Assembly (NCBI GenBank): GCA_012274445.1 | Contig: JAAROD010000076.1 | Coordinates: 496,001-560,000, forward strand | From: Sclerotiophoma versabilis | Lineage: Eukaryota; Ascomycota; Dothideomycetes; Pleosporales; Didymellaceae | Direction: 5' to 3' | Length of the DNA stretch: 64,000 nucleotides | Shown here: positions 35,496 to 49,100 of the stretch, one piece after another | Numbering within the stretch: position 1 is the stretch's first letter | Layout of the letters: each line of letters opens with the position of its first letter | Position numbers and translations under genes: made by a program | The notes under the pieces: model-generated | The model's input: the letters and a program-made list of their open reading frames with translations, nothing else | What the model was told of the DNA's origin: nothing | Database searches by the model: none

Positions 35496-37349
35496 CTTTA
35501 AATACCTTTAAAAATAAGTACTACTTTAGGAACCTATTCTACCTCTAGCAGCGCTTATACTTAATAATCTAATAATAATATTAAGATAGAGTAAGTACTA
35601 GAGTAACTTATTATAGGTATATTAAGTAAGGCTACTATACTAAGAACTGTTAATCTAAGAATAAGGTAGTTTAACAGCTTAATATACTTATCTGTAAGAA
35701 TATAGATACTAGTAATAAATAGAAAGTTCTTACTAATAATATAGAACGTCTTATAGAAGACTCTAAGACTAGAGCTAATAATAACTATATTAAACCTTCT
35801 AATAAGAATATATAAGATATCTAAAGCTTAGTACCTATACTATATTAGAAGTTAAATAAGTAGTAGAAACACCTATAGGACTTAGTAGAATAACTATTAG
35901 AATAAATAGAATAAATATATAAATAAGAACTAATAGTATATAAGTATAAGTTACCTATAACATTCTAGTAACTATGCAAAATTACTAAATAAGAAGTAGA
36001 TAGAGGTATTATCTATACCTCTAATACTAAAGAAAATTAGTATAATATAGATATGCGTAAATTTAATAAGTATATAGATATAGAACTAGTATATTAAAAA
36101 TTATAGAATAATAATACTACTTTTTAGAAAAACTAGAATTAGATTACTAAGAGTATTAATAAGAAACTATAATAGTTAGTACTTTAAACTTATGTAGGAT
36201 AATAATAGGTTAATAACCTAAGTATATTCTAATAGAATTAGTAGAAATATAATTTTAATAAACTTAGTGCTAGTAACTATACTATATAATAGAAGCTTAA
36301 GTAATAAGTAAAAAATAACTAAAGTAGAAATAAGCCTAACTTTAATAAGAAGCTAGTATTACCTCTAAACCTATAACTAGAGTATACTTTAGACTACTAA
36401 AATCTAAATTATAGAAAGCTATTATAGATAGTATGCGTATATAACGCCTATTAAATATATAAATTAGAAAAACTAGAAAAGAGATAGTTTCTAACTTCTA
36501 GTACTATATATAGGAAATAATAGTATAATTATAAGAATAATATATATAAAATATACCTTAAGAATAAGTATTTTAAGCTATACTTTCTAGGTATAGATAA
36601 CTATTAGAAAATTATATACATATAATTAGTTATTAATAGCTTCTACTATAATCTATATTAGTAGTATTACTTCAACCTAAGCTATAAACTATATAAAGGT
36701 AGTAAGATTATCTATAGATTTAGTAATAAGAAGACTTTTTTAGGTAAATACTAAAAGAGTACTCTACTAAGTAATCTCTTAACGCTATTAGAAATAGATT
36801 ACTTATTAGACTACCTATTAAGTTAAATAGAGTAGTATTATTAGTACTTTTAGACTTAAAAGTATAGGCAAACTATATATTCTAGATAGTAATATACTAA
36901 GTAGGTCTTATACTATATATAAAAGAATATACCTATTTACTCTAAGTAGCTAATAAAGAATTAATACTAAAAGAGCTATATATTATATATAAGGTAATAG
37001 TAGCTTCTCTAGAAATATAAAAGTACTATAAGAAACTAACTCTAGATATCTTTATAAAGACTATATATAATATTATACTAGAACTTCTCTAGTTATAAAA
37101 GTATAATCTAAAAATAGACTAAATATAGAAAAGACTTTTATTAAAATAATATAAATATAGTAGTAATATATTAAAGCCTACGCAGTACGCACTATAGCTA
37201 GTAAATAAGAAAGAGATTAATAATATCTCTTTAATATATAAGACGTGCTAAGATAGAGTAGTTAACTATATAGATAAAGAAAGCCCTTTTATAATAGTTA
37301 AGAAGAATAAGAGTATACCTTCTAGTATACTAGATATATATAGATAGTA
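35496..37349 (+). pseudogene. RIP-mutated Gypsy gag/protease region
   Basis: About 100 bp after the LTR a zinc-knuckle remnant appears at about 35610-35660: the frame reads Y-x2-Y-x4-Y-x4-C followed by SKNK, which is CCHC with Cys and His codons turned to Tyr by C-to-T or G-to-A changes. The main gag domain before it is missing compared with the inverted copy at 48.2-49.1 kb. The region runs to the Fot1-like insertion. It is not translatable. Confidence 0.65.
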
Positions 37350-39214
37350 ATATACCTTATAGGTAAGCTACGTATACAGGTAAGCTGTGCACTTTTGCTA
37401 AGACTATACTAAAATGCTACTCCTCTACTAATGCCTTAATAATAGCACTAGCTAAACGCGTTAAAAGAAGCTTAGATATAGCTTATAGTTTAAGCTCTTA
37501 AAAGAGATATAAAGCTTCTTTTATAACGTGCTATAGCTATCTATAAGGTCTCTAAAACTATACTATATAACTAATACGCTAGATAACCTTTATACGCTAA
37601 TACTATAGCTAACTTATAGAATCTAACTAATACTAAGAAGTAGGTAATTATTAAGTATATACTTAAGCTAGTTGCGTAAGGATTTCTCCTAAGGCTTACA
37701 GCTATAGCTAATATAGCTAATTCTTTACGCACTAAGTATAATCTAGGCTATATTAGTATAAACTAGCCTAGTATATTTATTAAGCGCTAACTAAAGCTTA
37801 TAGTAAAGTTTAATTAAAAATATAACTATAAGAGAGCCTTTTGCAAGGATTCTAAGGTAATCTAGAGCTAGTTTAGCCTAGTAGCTAATATTAAAGCTAA
37901 GTATAGTATCTAGGATAATAACACCTATAACTTTAATAAGGCTAGCTTTATAATAGGTGTTATATTAATAGAAGTAGTTATTATAGCTTTAAAGTAATAA
38001 GAATAGCTAAAGGTAGTCTAGCTAGGTAATAGAGAGTAGATAATAGTTATACAGAGTATTAATACTAAAGGTTAGGCTATTCTACTCTTTATTATCTTTA
38101 AGGCGTGCTACTACCTCTCTTCCTAGTATAAAGAGGGGGACCTACTATAGAATTAGAAAATTAGAGTTTCTAATAATAGCTAGACTACTAATAAGCTTAG
38201 TCTAAACTAGCTAAAGCACTTTAATACGCATATAAAGAAGTATACTATTAGTACCTACTATCTACTAGTTATTAATAGCTATAAGAGCTATAACTTACTT
38301 ATATTCTAGTAATACTATAAAGATAATAAGATTATTACTACTTATATACCTTCTTACTTATTATACCTTCTATAGCCTCTTAATATAGGTTGTTTTACCT
38401 CTTTAAAGAAGGCATATAGGTGCTAAGCTAAAAACCTTATCTATAACTAAATTAACTATATTATAAAGGTTAAGTTCCTACTATACTTTATAGCAGCCTT
38501 TAAGGCTTTATTTACTTCTAGTAATATCTAAAGAGAGTTCTAAAAGGCTAGACTAGTTCTGTTTAACCTAGAATAGGTTATATTAACTCTTAATATAAAG
38601 CTGTACACTCTATTACTATAACTCTCTATTAATAACACACTCTAGTAGTTATAGACTCTTAGTAATACTCTAGAACTTAGGTTATAATTAATACTTATAA
38701 AGATAAGAATTTAGAAGTATATAGATAGCTTACCTACCTCTATAGTTAAGGTGTTTAAGAAGGTCTTAAAGAGGGCAGTAATAATTACATATAAGCTAGT
38801 ACTAGCGTAATAGAAGATTACTAAGCTTTAAGCAGTAAATAAGGCTGCTTTACACTAGAAATTATATAAAAAGAAGTAAATTAAGGTAGAAGAAACTCTT
38901 ATAGTTAAAGAGGGCTAGTAGATAACTACTCTTCAGAAGTTTAAGGCATGCAGTAATAGTAAGAAGTAGAAGAAGAAAGTATGCGCTAAAGAGGCTAAGT
39001 TCTCCTAATAATACTATAGACAGTATAAAGAGACTAGGCATAATATGCAAACATATAAGAATAAAGTAGAAGAGGTCTCTAAGTAATATTAGAGGTTATT
39101 CTACTCTATACAGCGTTAGAGTAGGTTGTTATAGGCTATAATAGAGTAGGCTTTAGTATAGTCTTAGTAAAAGCGCGCAGCTTACCTATATATATAGCTT
39201 ACCTATAAGGTATA
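37350..39214 (+). mobile_element. Fot1/pogo-like DNA transposon, copy A (RIP-mutated)
   Basis: A 1.86 kb element inserted in the Gypsy element. Its ends are inverted repeats of ATACCTTATAGGTAAGC and an inner block ending AAGACTATACTAAA, flanked by TA. The degraded + frame follows a Tc1/mariner-pogo transposase: the segment with TKKQVIIKYILKLVA, then YNFNKASFIIG (normally YNFDETGF), CFTSLKKAYRC and a C-terminal zinc-knuckle remnant near 39010-39050. Stops occur throughout. Copy C at 60.93 kb is its relative in the second isochore. Confidence 0.85.
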
Positions 39215-41956
39215 TTATATCTAAATATTTAAAAAAGAGTTATCTATAAAAGTACTACCTAAGTATTAACTTTAAAATTATAAGATTAAACTTAAGAAAG
39301 AGAAAGAACTACTCTTTAGGCCTATATATTAGTTATCTAAGAAAGAGCTTAAGATACTATATAAGTATATTAAAGAGAACCTTATAGAAGAATTTATTAG
39401 AAAATATAAATCTCTAGTAGAATTCTCTATTCTATTTATACTAAAGAAAGATAGTAAGCTAAAGCTTTATATTAATTACTAGAAGTTAAATAATATTACT
39501 ATTAAGAATTATTATCTACTACCTAATATATCTAAGTTATAGAATTAACTATAAGAAGTAAAGTTCTTTACTATACTTAGCTTATATAGAGTATACAACC
39601 TTATATATATAGAGAAAGGTAAAGAATAGAAGATAGTATTTAGAACCTATTATAGTTACTATAAGTATATAGTTATACTATTTAGGCTAACTAATATACT
39701 AGCAGTATATTAGGTACTAATTAATAATATACTATAAGCACACCTAGATATTATAGTAGTAGTATACCTTAATAATATTCTAGTATATAGTAAGATACTA
39801 GAAGAATATAAGGTCTATATATAATAAGTATTAGAATACTTAGTAATAGTAGACCTTAGTAGGCTAAAGCTAGAGAAGTATAAATAGTATAAGAAAGAAG
39901 TAGAATTTCTTAGCTATATTATAGAAAGATATAGAGTTAAGATAAGTAAAAAGAAAATCTAGGTTATAAAGAATTAGCTAACACCCACTATAGTTAAGAG
40001 AATTTAAGAATTTCTTAGGTTTATTAACTTTAACTAATACTTTATTAAAAACTACTCTATAAAGGCCTTACTATTTATAAGACTTATATAGAAGAATACA
40101 CTCTTTAAGTAGAAATAAGTATAAGAGAATACTTTCTAATTACTTAAGTAAGTATATATAGAGCCTTCTACACTAATTATATTTAGAAGTAGTAAACCTA
40201 TACGCCTTAAGATAGATACCTTAGATTTAGTATTAGGAGTATATATTACTTAAGAATAAGATAGTTAATAGTACTTAATTACCTACTACTTAAGAAAGCT
40301 TATAGTACTAGAAGAATGTTATAATATATATAATAAGGAGCTTATAGCTATTATTAATATACTATAATACTAGAGAGTATATATAGAAAGCTACTTAGAA
40401 CTTACTATTTATATAGATTATAAGAACCTAGTATATTTTACTACTACTAAGGTTCTAAACTAATAATAAGTACACTAGTTAGAAATACTTACTTAGTATA
40501 GGTTTAAGATCCTATATACGCTAGGAAAGAAAAACAGCAGAGTAAACGTACTTAGCTAATACTACAACCTTATAGGTAAAAAGATAATTAATAAGTTTAC
40601 TATTCTTAGAGTTAATAAGAATAGGTTATTAGGACTAATATAGTAGCTTAATCTAGTAATATAAGTTTAGTAGAAATAATATATTCTAGAGTAAGTACTA
40701 GAGAAACTTTAAGAAAAAGTTATCTTAAGATATTATAATAATATACTATATAAATACTTTAGTATTACCTATACTATAGAACTTATTAAGTAATATTATA
40801 AGTTTTCTAATATAAAGAATAAAGTTACTAAGTTTATTAAAAACTATATATAGTACTAATAGAATAAGTATAGTATATATACTAAGTATAGAAAGGTATA
40901 AGTAATAGAGCTACTATTAGTACTATAAATAAACATTATAATAGATTTTATTACACAGCTACTATCTTCTAAGAACCCTATTACAGGATATACTTATAAC
41001 TTAATCTTTATTATAGTAGATTAATTTACTAAGTATACTAAGATAATACTATTTAGACACAGTTATACTATATAGCAGCTAGCTATAGTATTTATTAATT
41101 AGATTATCTACTACTGTAGAATACCTAAATTAATTATTAGTAATAGAGATAAGCTTTTTATATTAAACTATTAGACTATAATACTTACTATATTAAGTAC
41201 TAAGAAAAAGCTATTTATAGCCTATTATCTGCAGATAGATAAATAAATAAAGAGAATAAATTAAACTATAGAAATATACTTTTAGATTTATAGTAACTAG
41301 AAATAAGATAACTAGGTTTTACTATTATCTATAGTATAGATTATTTATAATAATAAGTTATTAGAAGTAATAGGTATAATACTATTCTTTATAAACTATA
41401 GAAGATACCTAAATTTCTTTACTTAATCTTTTAATTACTCTATTTAAGTAGAATTAGTAATAGCTTTAGTAGTTAGACTAAAGAAAGTATATTAGAAATT
41501 ACTTAAAAATATTATATAAGCTTAAGAACAACCTATTTTATATATTAACTAGAAATAAAAAATAGTACCTTAACTAAAGAAGATAAATAAGGTCTATCTT
41601 CTTATAAAAAATCTTAGAATATAAAAAATAATAAAAAAACTAAATAAGGTTAAGGTTAGACTATTTTTTATTTCTAAGTATATTAGCCTAGTTAACTATT
41701 AACTTAAGCTACCTAAGAATATAAAGATTTACCTAGTATTCTATATTTTACTATTAGAACCTACTAACCTAAGAATACTAATCTAGAGAGACTTCTACTA
41801 CTAAGCTAACAGTAATAATAAGTAGAAAGTTAAAAAAATAATAATATATAAAAAAACTAAGAAAGAAACTTAGTACCTAATTAAGTAGTTAGAATACCTA
41901 GACTTAGAAAATATATAGAAACTAGTAATAAACCTTATAAACTACTAATATACTCT
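39215..41956 (+). pseudogene. RIP-mutated Gypsy pol (reverse transcriptase, RNase H, integrase)
   Basis: The + frame, ignoring stops, follows Gypsy/Metaviridae pol. The RT domain starts LFRPIYxLSKKELK and shows KKDSKLKLYINY. The catalytic YLDD at about 39763 now reads YLNN. An RNase H-like LKIDTLDLVLGVYIT occurs at about 40205, and the integrase core has IIIDFITQLL, VDxFTKYTKI and FINxIIYYCRIP (from about 40930). A chromodomain-like end lies before 41956. Dozens of stops and Asp-to-Asn changes make it dead. The order RT-RNase H-integrase defines Gypsy rather than Copia. Confidence 0.88.
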
Positions 41957-43803
41957 ATAGTTAAGTAAATTATATAATTAAGTAGATTACTCTACTAAGA
42001 CTGTACTAAACCTCTACTCTACTACGCAATGCCTTAATAATAATACTAATTTATACTCTTAAGAGAAGCTATAATATAGCTTATACTTTAGGCTATCTAA
42101 TAAAACATAATACTTATACTATAATATACTACAGCTATATATAACATACCTTACAGTATACTATATACTTAATATATAGGATAACCTATATAAGCTAATT
42201 ATACTCTAAATTAACAGAATATAGATTAGACTAAGAAGAATATAATTACTAAGTATATTCTTAAGCTAGACGCATAAGGATTTACCTCTTAGCTAGCTAC
42301 TATAGCTAATATAGCTAATTCTTTACGTGCTAAGCGTAATATAGGCTATATTAGTGCAAACTAGCCTAATACGTTTATTAAGCACTACTCTAACCTTAAA
42401 GTAAAGTTTAATTATAAGTATAACTATAAGAGAGCCTTCTATAAGAATCTAGAGATTATTAGAGGCTAGTTTAGGCTTATAGTAAATATTAAAGCTAAGT
42501 ATAGTATCTAGAATAATAACACGTATAACTTTAATAAGACAGGCTTTATAATAGGCTAGATATTAATAGAAGCAGTTATTATAGGCTTAGAGCGTTAAGA
42601 ACAACTAAAGGCAGTATAGCAGAGTAACTAGAAGTAGATAATAGTTATATAGAGCATTAATAGCATAGAATAGGCTATTCTACTCTTTATTATCTTTAAA
42701 GGCTATAACTACCTCTCTACCTAGTATAAAGAGCCTAATCTACTCTATAACTAGGTTATTAGAGTCTCTAAGAATAGATAGACTACTAATAAGCTTAGTC
42801 TAGACTAGTTAAAGCACTTTAATGCCTATATAAAGACACGCACCTAAGAAGTACACTAGCTACTTCTTATTAATAGCTATAAGAGCTATAACTTTCTTAA
42901 CTTCTAATAATACTATAAAGAAGTAAATATTATTATACTATATATACCTCTATACTTATTACACCTCTTATAGCTACTAGATATAGGCTGTTTTACCTCT
43001 TTAAAGAAGGTATATAGGCACTAAGCTAAGAATCTTATATATAACTATATTACTTATATTACTAAAACTAAGTTTCTACTATACTTTATAGGCACCTATA
43101 AGAAGATATTTACTTCTAGTAATATCTAAGGAGGCTTCTAAGGCGCTAGAATAGTTCTCTTTAACCTAGAATAGGTTATAATAGGTCTTAATATCTGCCT
43201 ACGTACTCTACTACTACCTACTATAGAAGATAAGCCCTAGCAGTCCTAAACTCTAAGTACTACCCTGTAATTAGGGTTGTAATTAACGCTAGTTTAAGAG
43301 AGAATTTAAAGGCATATAAGCAGCTTACTAACTTTAATAGTTAAGGCCTTTAAAAAGCTTACTAAAGGCGTAGCTATAGTAGCGCACAAGCTAGTATTAG
43401 CTTAAAAGGAGATTACTAGGCTTTAAGCAGTAAATAAGGCTACTACGCAACATAAATTATATAAAAGAAAGTAGTTATAGCAGAAAAGAGTCCTAACAGC
43501 TAAGAAAGGCCTTTAATTAACTACTCTAACTAAGTTTAGAGTGTATAGTAATAGTAAGAAGGTAAGAAAGTAAGTACGTGTTAAAAGAGGTAAGGCAACC
43601 TAAAGATGCTATAAAAAGTACTATAATATAGAGTATAACTTGCGTACGTGTAAAAAGCCTATAGAAGATATTACTAAATAATATTATATACTATACTACT
43701 ATATAAAAGGCTAACGTAGGCTAATATAAGCTATAATAGAGTAGAGGTTTAGTATAGTCTTAGTAGAGTAATCTACTTAATTATATAATCTACTTAACTA
43801 TAG
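41957..43803 (+). mobile_element. pogo-like DNA transposon, copy B, different terminal repeats
   Basis: A 1.85 kb element inserted after the Gypsy integrase. Its roughly 55-bp inverted repeats (TATAGTTAAGTAAATTATAT... and the reverse, ending AAGACTGTACTAAA inward) are flanked by TA. The interior aligns with copy A from about 42040 to 43740 but has a different outer terminal sequence, so it is another subfamily of the same transposase. RIP-mutated throughout; the zinc-knuckle remnant is near 43610-43660. Confidence 0.82.
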
Positions 43804-44417
43804 AGTACGTTAATAGCTTCTATCTTAGTATTATTAAAGAGGAGAAAGTCTAGATTACTCTTTAGAATAGATAGTATAAAGGTACTCTAATTAAGAGCTA
43901 GAGACCTAGGTATTAGGCTCTCCTCTAGCTAAGTAATATTCTAGTTAATACCCTTAATAGCTTTAAGTGCCTTAAGATTTTTAATATACTACCTAGCTTT
44001 ATCTACCTACTATTTTTTCTAATACTATAATATTTTTTTTTTTTTATAAATAAAATCTTTCTTTATTTATATAGCTAGAATAGCTTATAGAGTAGTAGAC
44101 TTAGCTATATCTACCTCTGCCTCTTATTATTCTAAGTAATTTAACTCTTAGTTAATTTACTTAAAGTTTAGAATTAGAACTTTAACTAGAACACACTTCT
44201 ACCTACTAATATAATAATAATTTCTATACTTCTTCTTTAATAATAATATACAGCACTCTAAACTCTTCTTTATATAATATTAATAAAACACTATTATAAG
44301 TTATCTAACATAATTAATATAGTTACTAAAAGAGTAATAATATATAGTACTTTTAGAAACTATAGAGTTAAGTTTATAAGAATATAAAGGTTAAAAGAGG
44401 AGAATAGTATTATAAAC
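43804..44417 (+). other. Gypsy 3' internal region and polypurine tract
   Basis: Continuation of the Gypsy element after the copy B insertion. A run AAAAGAGGAGAATAG just before 44418 matches the purine tract AAAGAAAGAGGAGAATAG found before the LTR at 52286, so it is the likely plus-strand primer. It also holds a poly(T) tract near 44033-44045. Confidence 0.6.
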
Positions 44418-44920
44418 TTTAAGAGGCAGTATAGTAGAAGATAAGAGAAGAAAGTATTAATAATACTTAGAGACAACCTAATAGTCTTTAAAAAGGTTAG
44501 TAATATAGAAACTAATAATATATAACTCTACTTATTCTACTCTCTTAGTAGAATACTATAGTAGAATATATTATATGCGTTCTAGAGAATTCTATAATAT
44601 TCTATAGTATACTAGGTTAGAATAACTCTAGAATATTAGAATCTATATAGAATATTTATTAGTATATAGTTAGTAGGAATATAACTCTTATAGTTTATAT
44701 TTAACTTAGTTAATTAAGTTTATCTTTAGAATCTTAACCTCTTAACTCTTAAGCTAGATAGTCTACTCTATACTACTTATTATTACTCTCTATTATTATA
44801 GTGTTTTACTAGGTAATAACTCTAACCCTTACAGACTTTTCTATACTAGTACTTATCTCTAAGAACTAATATAAATAGTACTTATAAGCTTTACTTAAAA
44901 GTATAACTTTAATAGATATA
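44418..44920 (+). repeat. Putative 3' LTR of the Gypsy element
   Basis: It starts TATTATAA after the polypurine tract (TG mutated to TA). Its second half (from about 44680) matches the other LTRs (TTAACTTAGTTAATTAAG ... AAGCTTTACTTAAAAG). Its first half, the U3-like part, does not match the 5' LTR, so the pair may belong to different elements or have a swapped U3. Confidence 0.6.
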
Positions 44921-47900
44921 GGTCTATATTCTCTCTTTAACTATTTATAGAGTAACTAGCTTAAAGTTCTTAAGACTAGTAGAAAGATTAGGTAGAAAAG
45001 TAACCTTAGTAGCTTTATAGAGTTCTATTAGTATAAAAGGCTATTATATCTAGAGTACTAGACTATAAAGTAAAGTAATATATATTAATAAAAGAGTAGC
45101 TACCTAGGATAGCTATAGCTGCCTCTATAGAGTAGAAGAAATAGAAGGTATAATAAAAAAGTAGGGAGGTCTATAATATACTTATATATATAATAAATAA
45201 GTATAATAATAAGAAGTAAGTAGAAAGATATTTAAGACTTTATATACCTATAAATACATCTTATATATATAAAGAGAGGAAAGAAAGGTAAAGTAGATAT
45301 TTTAGGTTAGCTAAATTGTTTTTATTATACTAGTAAAGGATTAGGTTTTATATAAAGTTACTTTTAATTATAACTATAAGGTAATTAGCTCTAAATAAGT
45401 ACTAAGCTACTAGTTACTATTACTAGTAAGATCTATAACATTATAATCTAAGAAACCTTTAAAATCTATCTCTCTCTTCTTATTATTATCTAAGGTAGTA
45501 GCTAATTTCTTTATAAACTACGTATCTATCTTATACTTATCTAGCTTTAACTAGTAATAAGCCTCTAGCTTAAGACTATTATTCTTAATTTTCTTTTTAT
45601 ACTTATTACTATTAAAGTCTTTAATAAAAGGCCTATTACTATAAAGCTTAAGTTCTTTTTTATTAAAGGTATCTAAGATAGATAGAGGCTCTACTTACCT
45701 AGTATAGTTAGTAGATATATATAATAAAAGGCTATAATAACTTACTACTAGTTTATATTAGTAACTAGAGCTAGCTTATTAGGTAATAGCTTATTATAGA
45801 ACTTCTTCTACTCTTCTTTCTCTACTTTACTCTTAAAGCTATTAGTATTAAGCTTTTAGAAGCTATCTATATACTTATAGTAGAGAATCTTCTTATATAT
45901 ACTACTAAGGCTATAGATTTACTAAGCTGTATAGCTAGTACTAGCTTTTAAAGTGCTAGTATCCTCTAGAGCGTTACTAAGCTTACTTAGACTAGCCTAA
46001 TACCTCCTTATATTAACCTTATAGTTAATATTATTCTATTTCTTATAAATAGCTACTAGCTTAGTCTCTAACTACTTAGCTATAGCAGGTTAGTATAGAT
46101 CTATAATAATTAAATATAATAACTAACTACTTTTATTAGTAGAAAAGTGTTTCTTAGTAAGGTCCTTCTCTACTACTTAAAGTATAGCCTTCTTTATAAT
46201 ATCTATTATAGCTATATAATTTAGTAAGGCCTTAAGTTTTTTTTTTAGCTAATATTTAGTAGTATAATTAGTATTTTTAGCACTCTTAATTACTTATTCT
46301 TATTTATTATATATAGTATTTTAAGTTCTCTATAGTATAGCATAGCTGCTATTACTAAGTTAGCTTTTATATAGTATGTTTATATTTATAAAGTAACCTT
46401 TTACTAAGCTATACTAACTATAATTTAAGATAATAAAGCTAACTTTATTATCTCTAGAGGTAAAGCCCTGCTTTAGTTAGTATATACTATAATAAAGGTC
46501 TATAATATTTATATTAATAAGGTTATTCTACTTCTTAGGCTTAAGGTAGTTAGGAATATACTATATAGTGCTAGAAAATATAGACTATAGGTTAACCTTC
46601 TTATCTTTAATCTTTTATATACTTAATAGGTCTATACTATAGGCTATAATAATTATATATAATAATATAGCTATATAGTAGTTAGTAGTAGAATAGAAAG
46701 AAGCTACTAGTAAGGTATTATTTATAAGCTAGTCTGTGCGCTATTATAAATAGAAATACTAGCTTACTTACTATAGGCCTTACTCTATATAGGCTATAGC
46801 TTAGTTAAATTACGCTATATTAGGCTAAAAATAGTATAGTTAGAAAGCGTATAGCTAACTTTATATACTAGTAAGTTATTATAGTTTATTATTATAGAAT
46901 CTACTATAGGTTATATATTTTATCTATCTATACTAGTAAAATTATAGTAGTTATATACGCTAGCTAGTAAAGTATATATTAGCTATAGATATAGATATTA
47001 TATAAGAGTATAAATAGAGTTGTTTAATAGTATAAATTTAACTTAGTATAGTTATATATTATTATAGTTTATTATTATAGTTTAAGCTCTATACTATACT
47101 ATAAATAGTTAGTAGTTTATAATACTAGCTGCCCTATATTACTCTACGCCTTAGTATAATATTATACTAGGTATAGTAAATACTCTTACCTATACTAAGT
47201 ACTTAATACTAACTACCTACTACCTTATATACTATACCTATACTATAATATAGCCTGCACTAAGTAGACTACCTGCCTAAAGCTACTACTATATAAGCTG
47301 CTTACTACTAAGGCTGCTTATAAGTCTATAGGTAGTAAGACTATACCTAAGCTAAAGTACTACTATAAAGCTAGTAGTAAGTTATTATATATATTTATTA
47401 TATATAAATACTAATACTACTTAGTTATTACTTTATAAGAAATCTAATAATACTAGTATAGTTTTAAGCTTCTTATCTATAAGCTAGTATTTACTTATCT
47501 AGTTTATAAGCTTCTTACTTAAGTTTAGAACTCTCTTCTAAACAGGCTCTACTATTCTGTTTCTAGCTATATTAATTATATCTAGGCTGCTACTTTAGAG
47601 GCTCTATAGGACATAGTTAAGGCTTTTATTATTAGATATATAGAAGGAATAGAATTAACCTAAAGTTAAAAATATATACTAATAGTTTTAGACTATTATA
47701 TTAATATAATCTATACTAAGAGAGTTATTATTTAGTAGAAGAACTTATTCTTAGCTCTATACTACTATAAGAGATTTAGTATATAGAGTGTATAAATAAG
47801 TAGTAAAGAGATACCTAGGTATAATACTAGTAAATAAACTATTTAGATACACCTAATTAATATTAGTACTATAATAACTTTCTATAATAATTAGAGTTTA

Positions 47901-47940
47901 TCTTAAGCATGTTTTTTTAAATTAAGATATAATAACTAAG
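44921..47940. other. Unclassified RIP-mutated repeats
   Basis: About 3 kb of AT-rich repeat debris. At 45.3-46.0 kb the minus strand has Lys/Asn/Leu-rich stretches between stops, but I cannot place them in a transposon family. No gene. Confidence 0.45.
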
Positions 47941-47941
47941 C

Positions 47942-48117
47942 TTACCTAACCTCTACCTACACTAGTGCTACCTCTACCTAACCCCTACCTATGCTAGTGC
48001 TACTTTAACCTAACCTATACCTACTTAGCAGCTACTAGTATAGGTAGAGGTTAAGGTTAGGTAGAGGTAGGTTATATAACCTACCTAACCTCTACCTAAC
48101 CTCTACTTATTTACTAG
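47942..48117. repeat. CCTAACC/CTACCT tandem block with a large palindrome
   Basis: The strand reads ACCTAACCTCTACCTA-type repeats with CTAGTGCTAC spacers, then flips to TAGGTAGAGGTTAAGG and returns to CCTAACCTCTACC, centred on GGTTATATAACC at 48070-48081. The arms are about 30 nt. It is unusually rich in CC/GG for this isochore; CpC and CpT are not RIP targets, so the repeat could survive. Confidence 0.85.
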
Positions 48118-48179
48118 CCTAGTTTAAAGTACTATTTACTATAGTTTCTTATAAATACTTTTAGTAATATAATTATAGT

Positions 48180-49100
48180 TTTCTTAAAAGGTAGTATTAT
48201 TATCTTAAAATTTCTAATATACTAGTTTAATATCTATATATTTATTAAATTTATATATATCTATATTATACTAACTTTCTTTAGTACTAGAAGTATAGAT
48301 AATACCTCTATCTACTTCTTATCTAGTAGTATTATATAGTTACTAGGATGTTATAGGTTGTTTATACTTATATACTTCTAGTTCTTATTTATATACTTAT
48401 TCTATCTATACTAATAGTTATTCTATTAGGTCTTATAAATACTTCTACTATTTATCTTACTCTTAGTATAGTATAAGTACTTAGCTTTAGATATTCTATA
48501 TATTCTTATTAGATAATTTAATATAGATATTATAAGATCTAGTCTTAAAGTTCTCTATAAGGCGTTCTATATTATTAGTAAAAACCTTCTATTTATTACT
48601 AGTATTTATATCTTTATAGGTAAGTATATTAAGCTACTAAACTACTTTATTCTTAGATTAATAGTTCTTAGTATAGTAGCCTAATTTACTATAACTATAA
48701 TAAGTTATACTAAACTTATTCTTCTTATTACTACTCTTATTTTTCTAATTCTATTATAGTTCTAGTCTCTTATTAATATTAGACAGGTCTATAGCCTCTA
48801 CTCTATAGTAACTACTACTAGTACTATTATATATATAGTATCTAGTATTAGACTAGTAGTAGTTATTTTCTTAGTTTTCTTAATTAAGGTTATTATACTA
48901 TAGGTTATATAGTAGTAGGTATTATTCTATAAGTATAATATATATTTATAGATTATTCTTAAGTTTCTACTAAAGCTTATAAAGCTTAATATTAATACTA
49001 ATAGCCTTATTAACTAGGTTATTAAAGTTATTAGTACTTATAGCAGTATCTATAAGTTCTTTCTTAACTTTAGAGTTTAGTCTCTATATTATAATCTTAG
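48180..49100 (-). pseudogene. RIP-mutated Gypsy gag, inverted copy
   Basis: The reverse complement of 48210-48680 matches 35640-36120 of the + element, and the copy extends about 420 bp further into gag, showing what the + element lacks. No intact frame. Confidence 0.65.

Noticed and set aside
38862..39050. A 62-codon hydrophobic minus frame inside the AT isochore
   Set aside because: It is the antisense of the Fot1-like copy A C-terminus; the Leu/Phe-rich texture is a product of AT-rich RIP sequence.
47942..48117. An internal telomere array
   Set aside because: Units are irregular and not the hexamer TTAGGG/CCCTAA, so it is reported only as a tandem/palindromic repeat.
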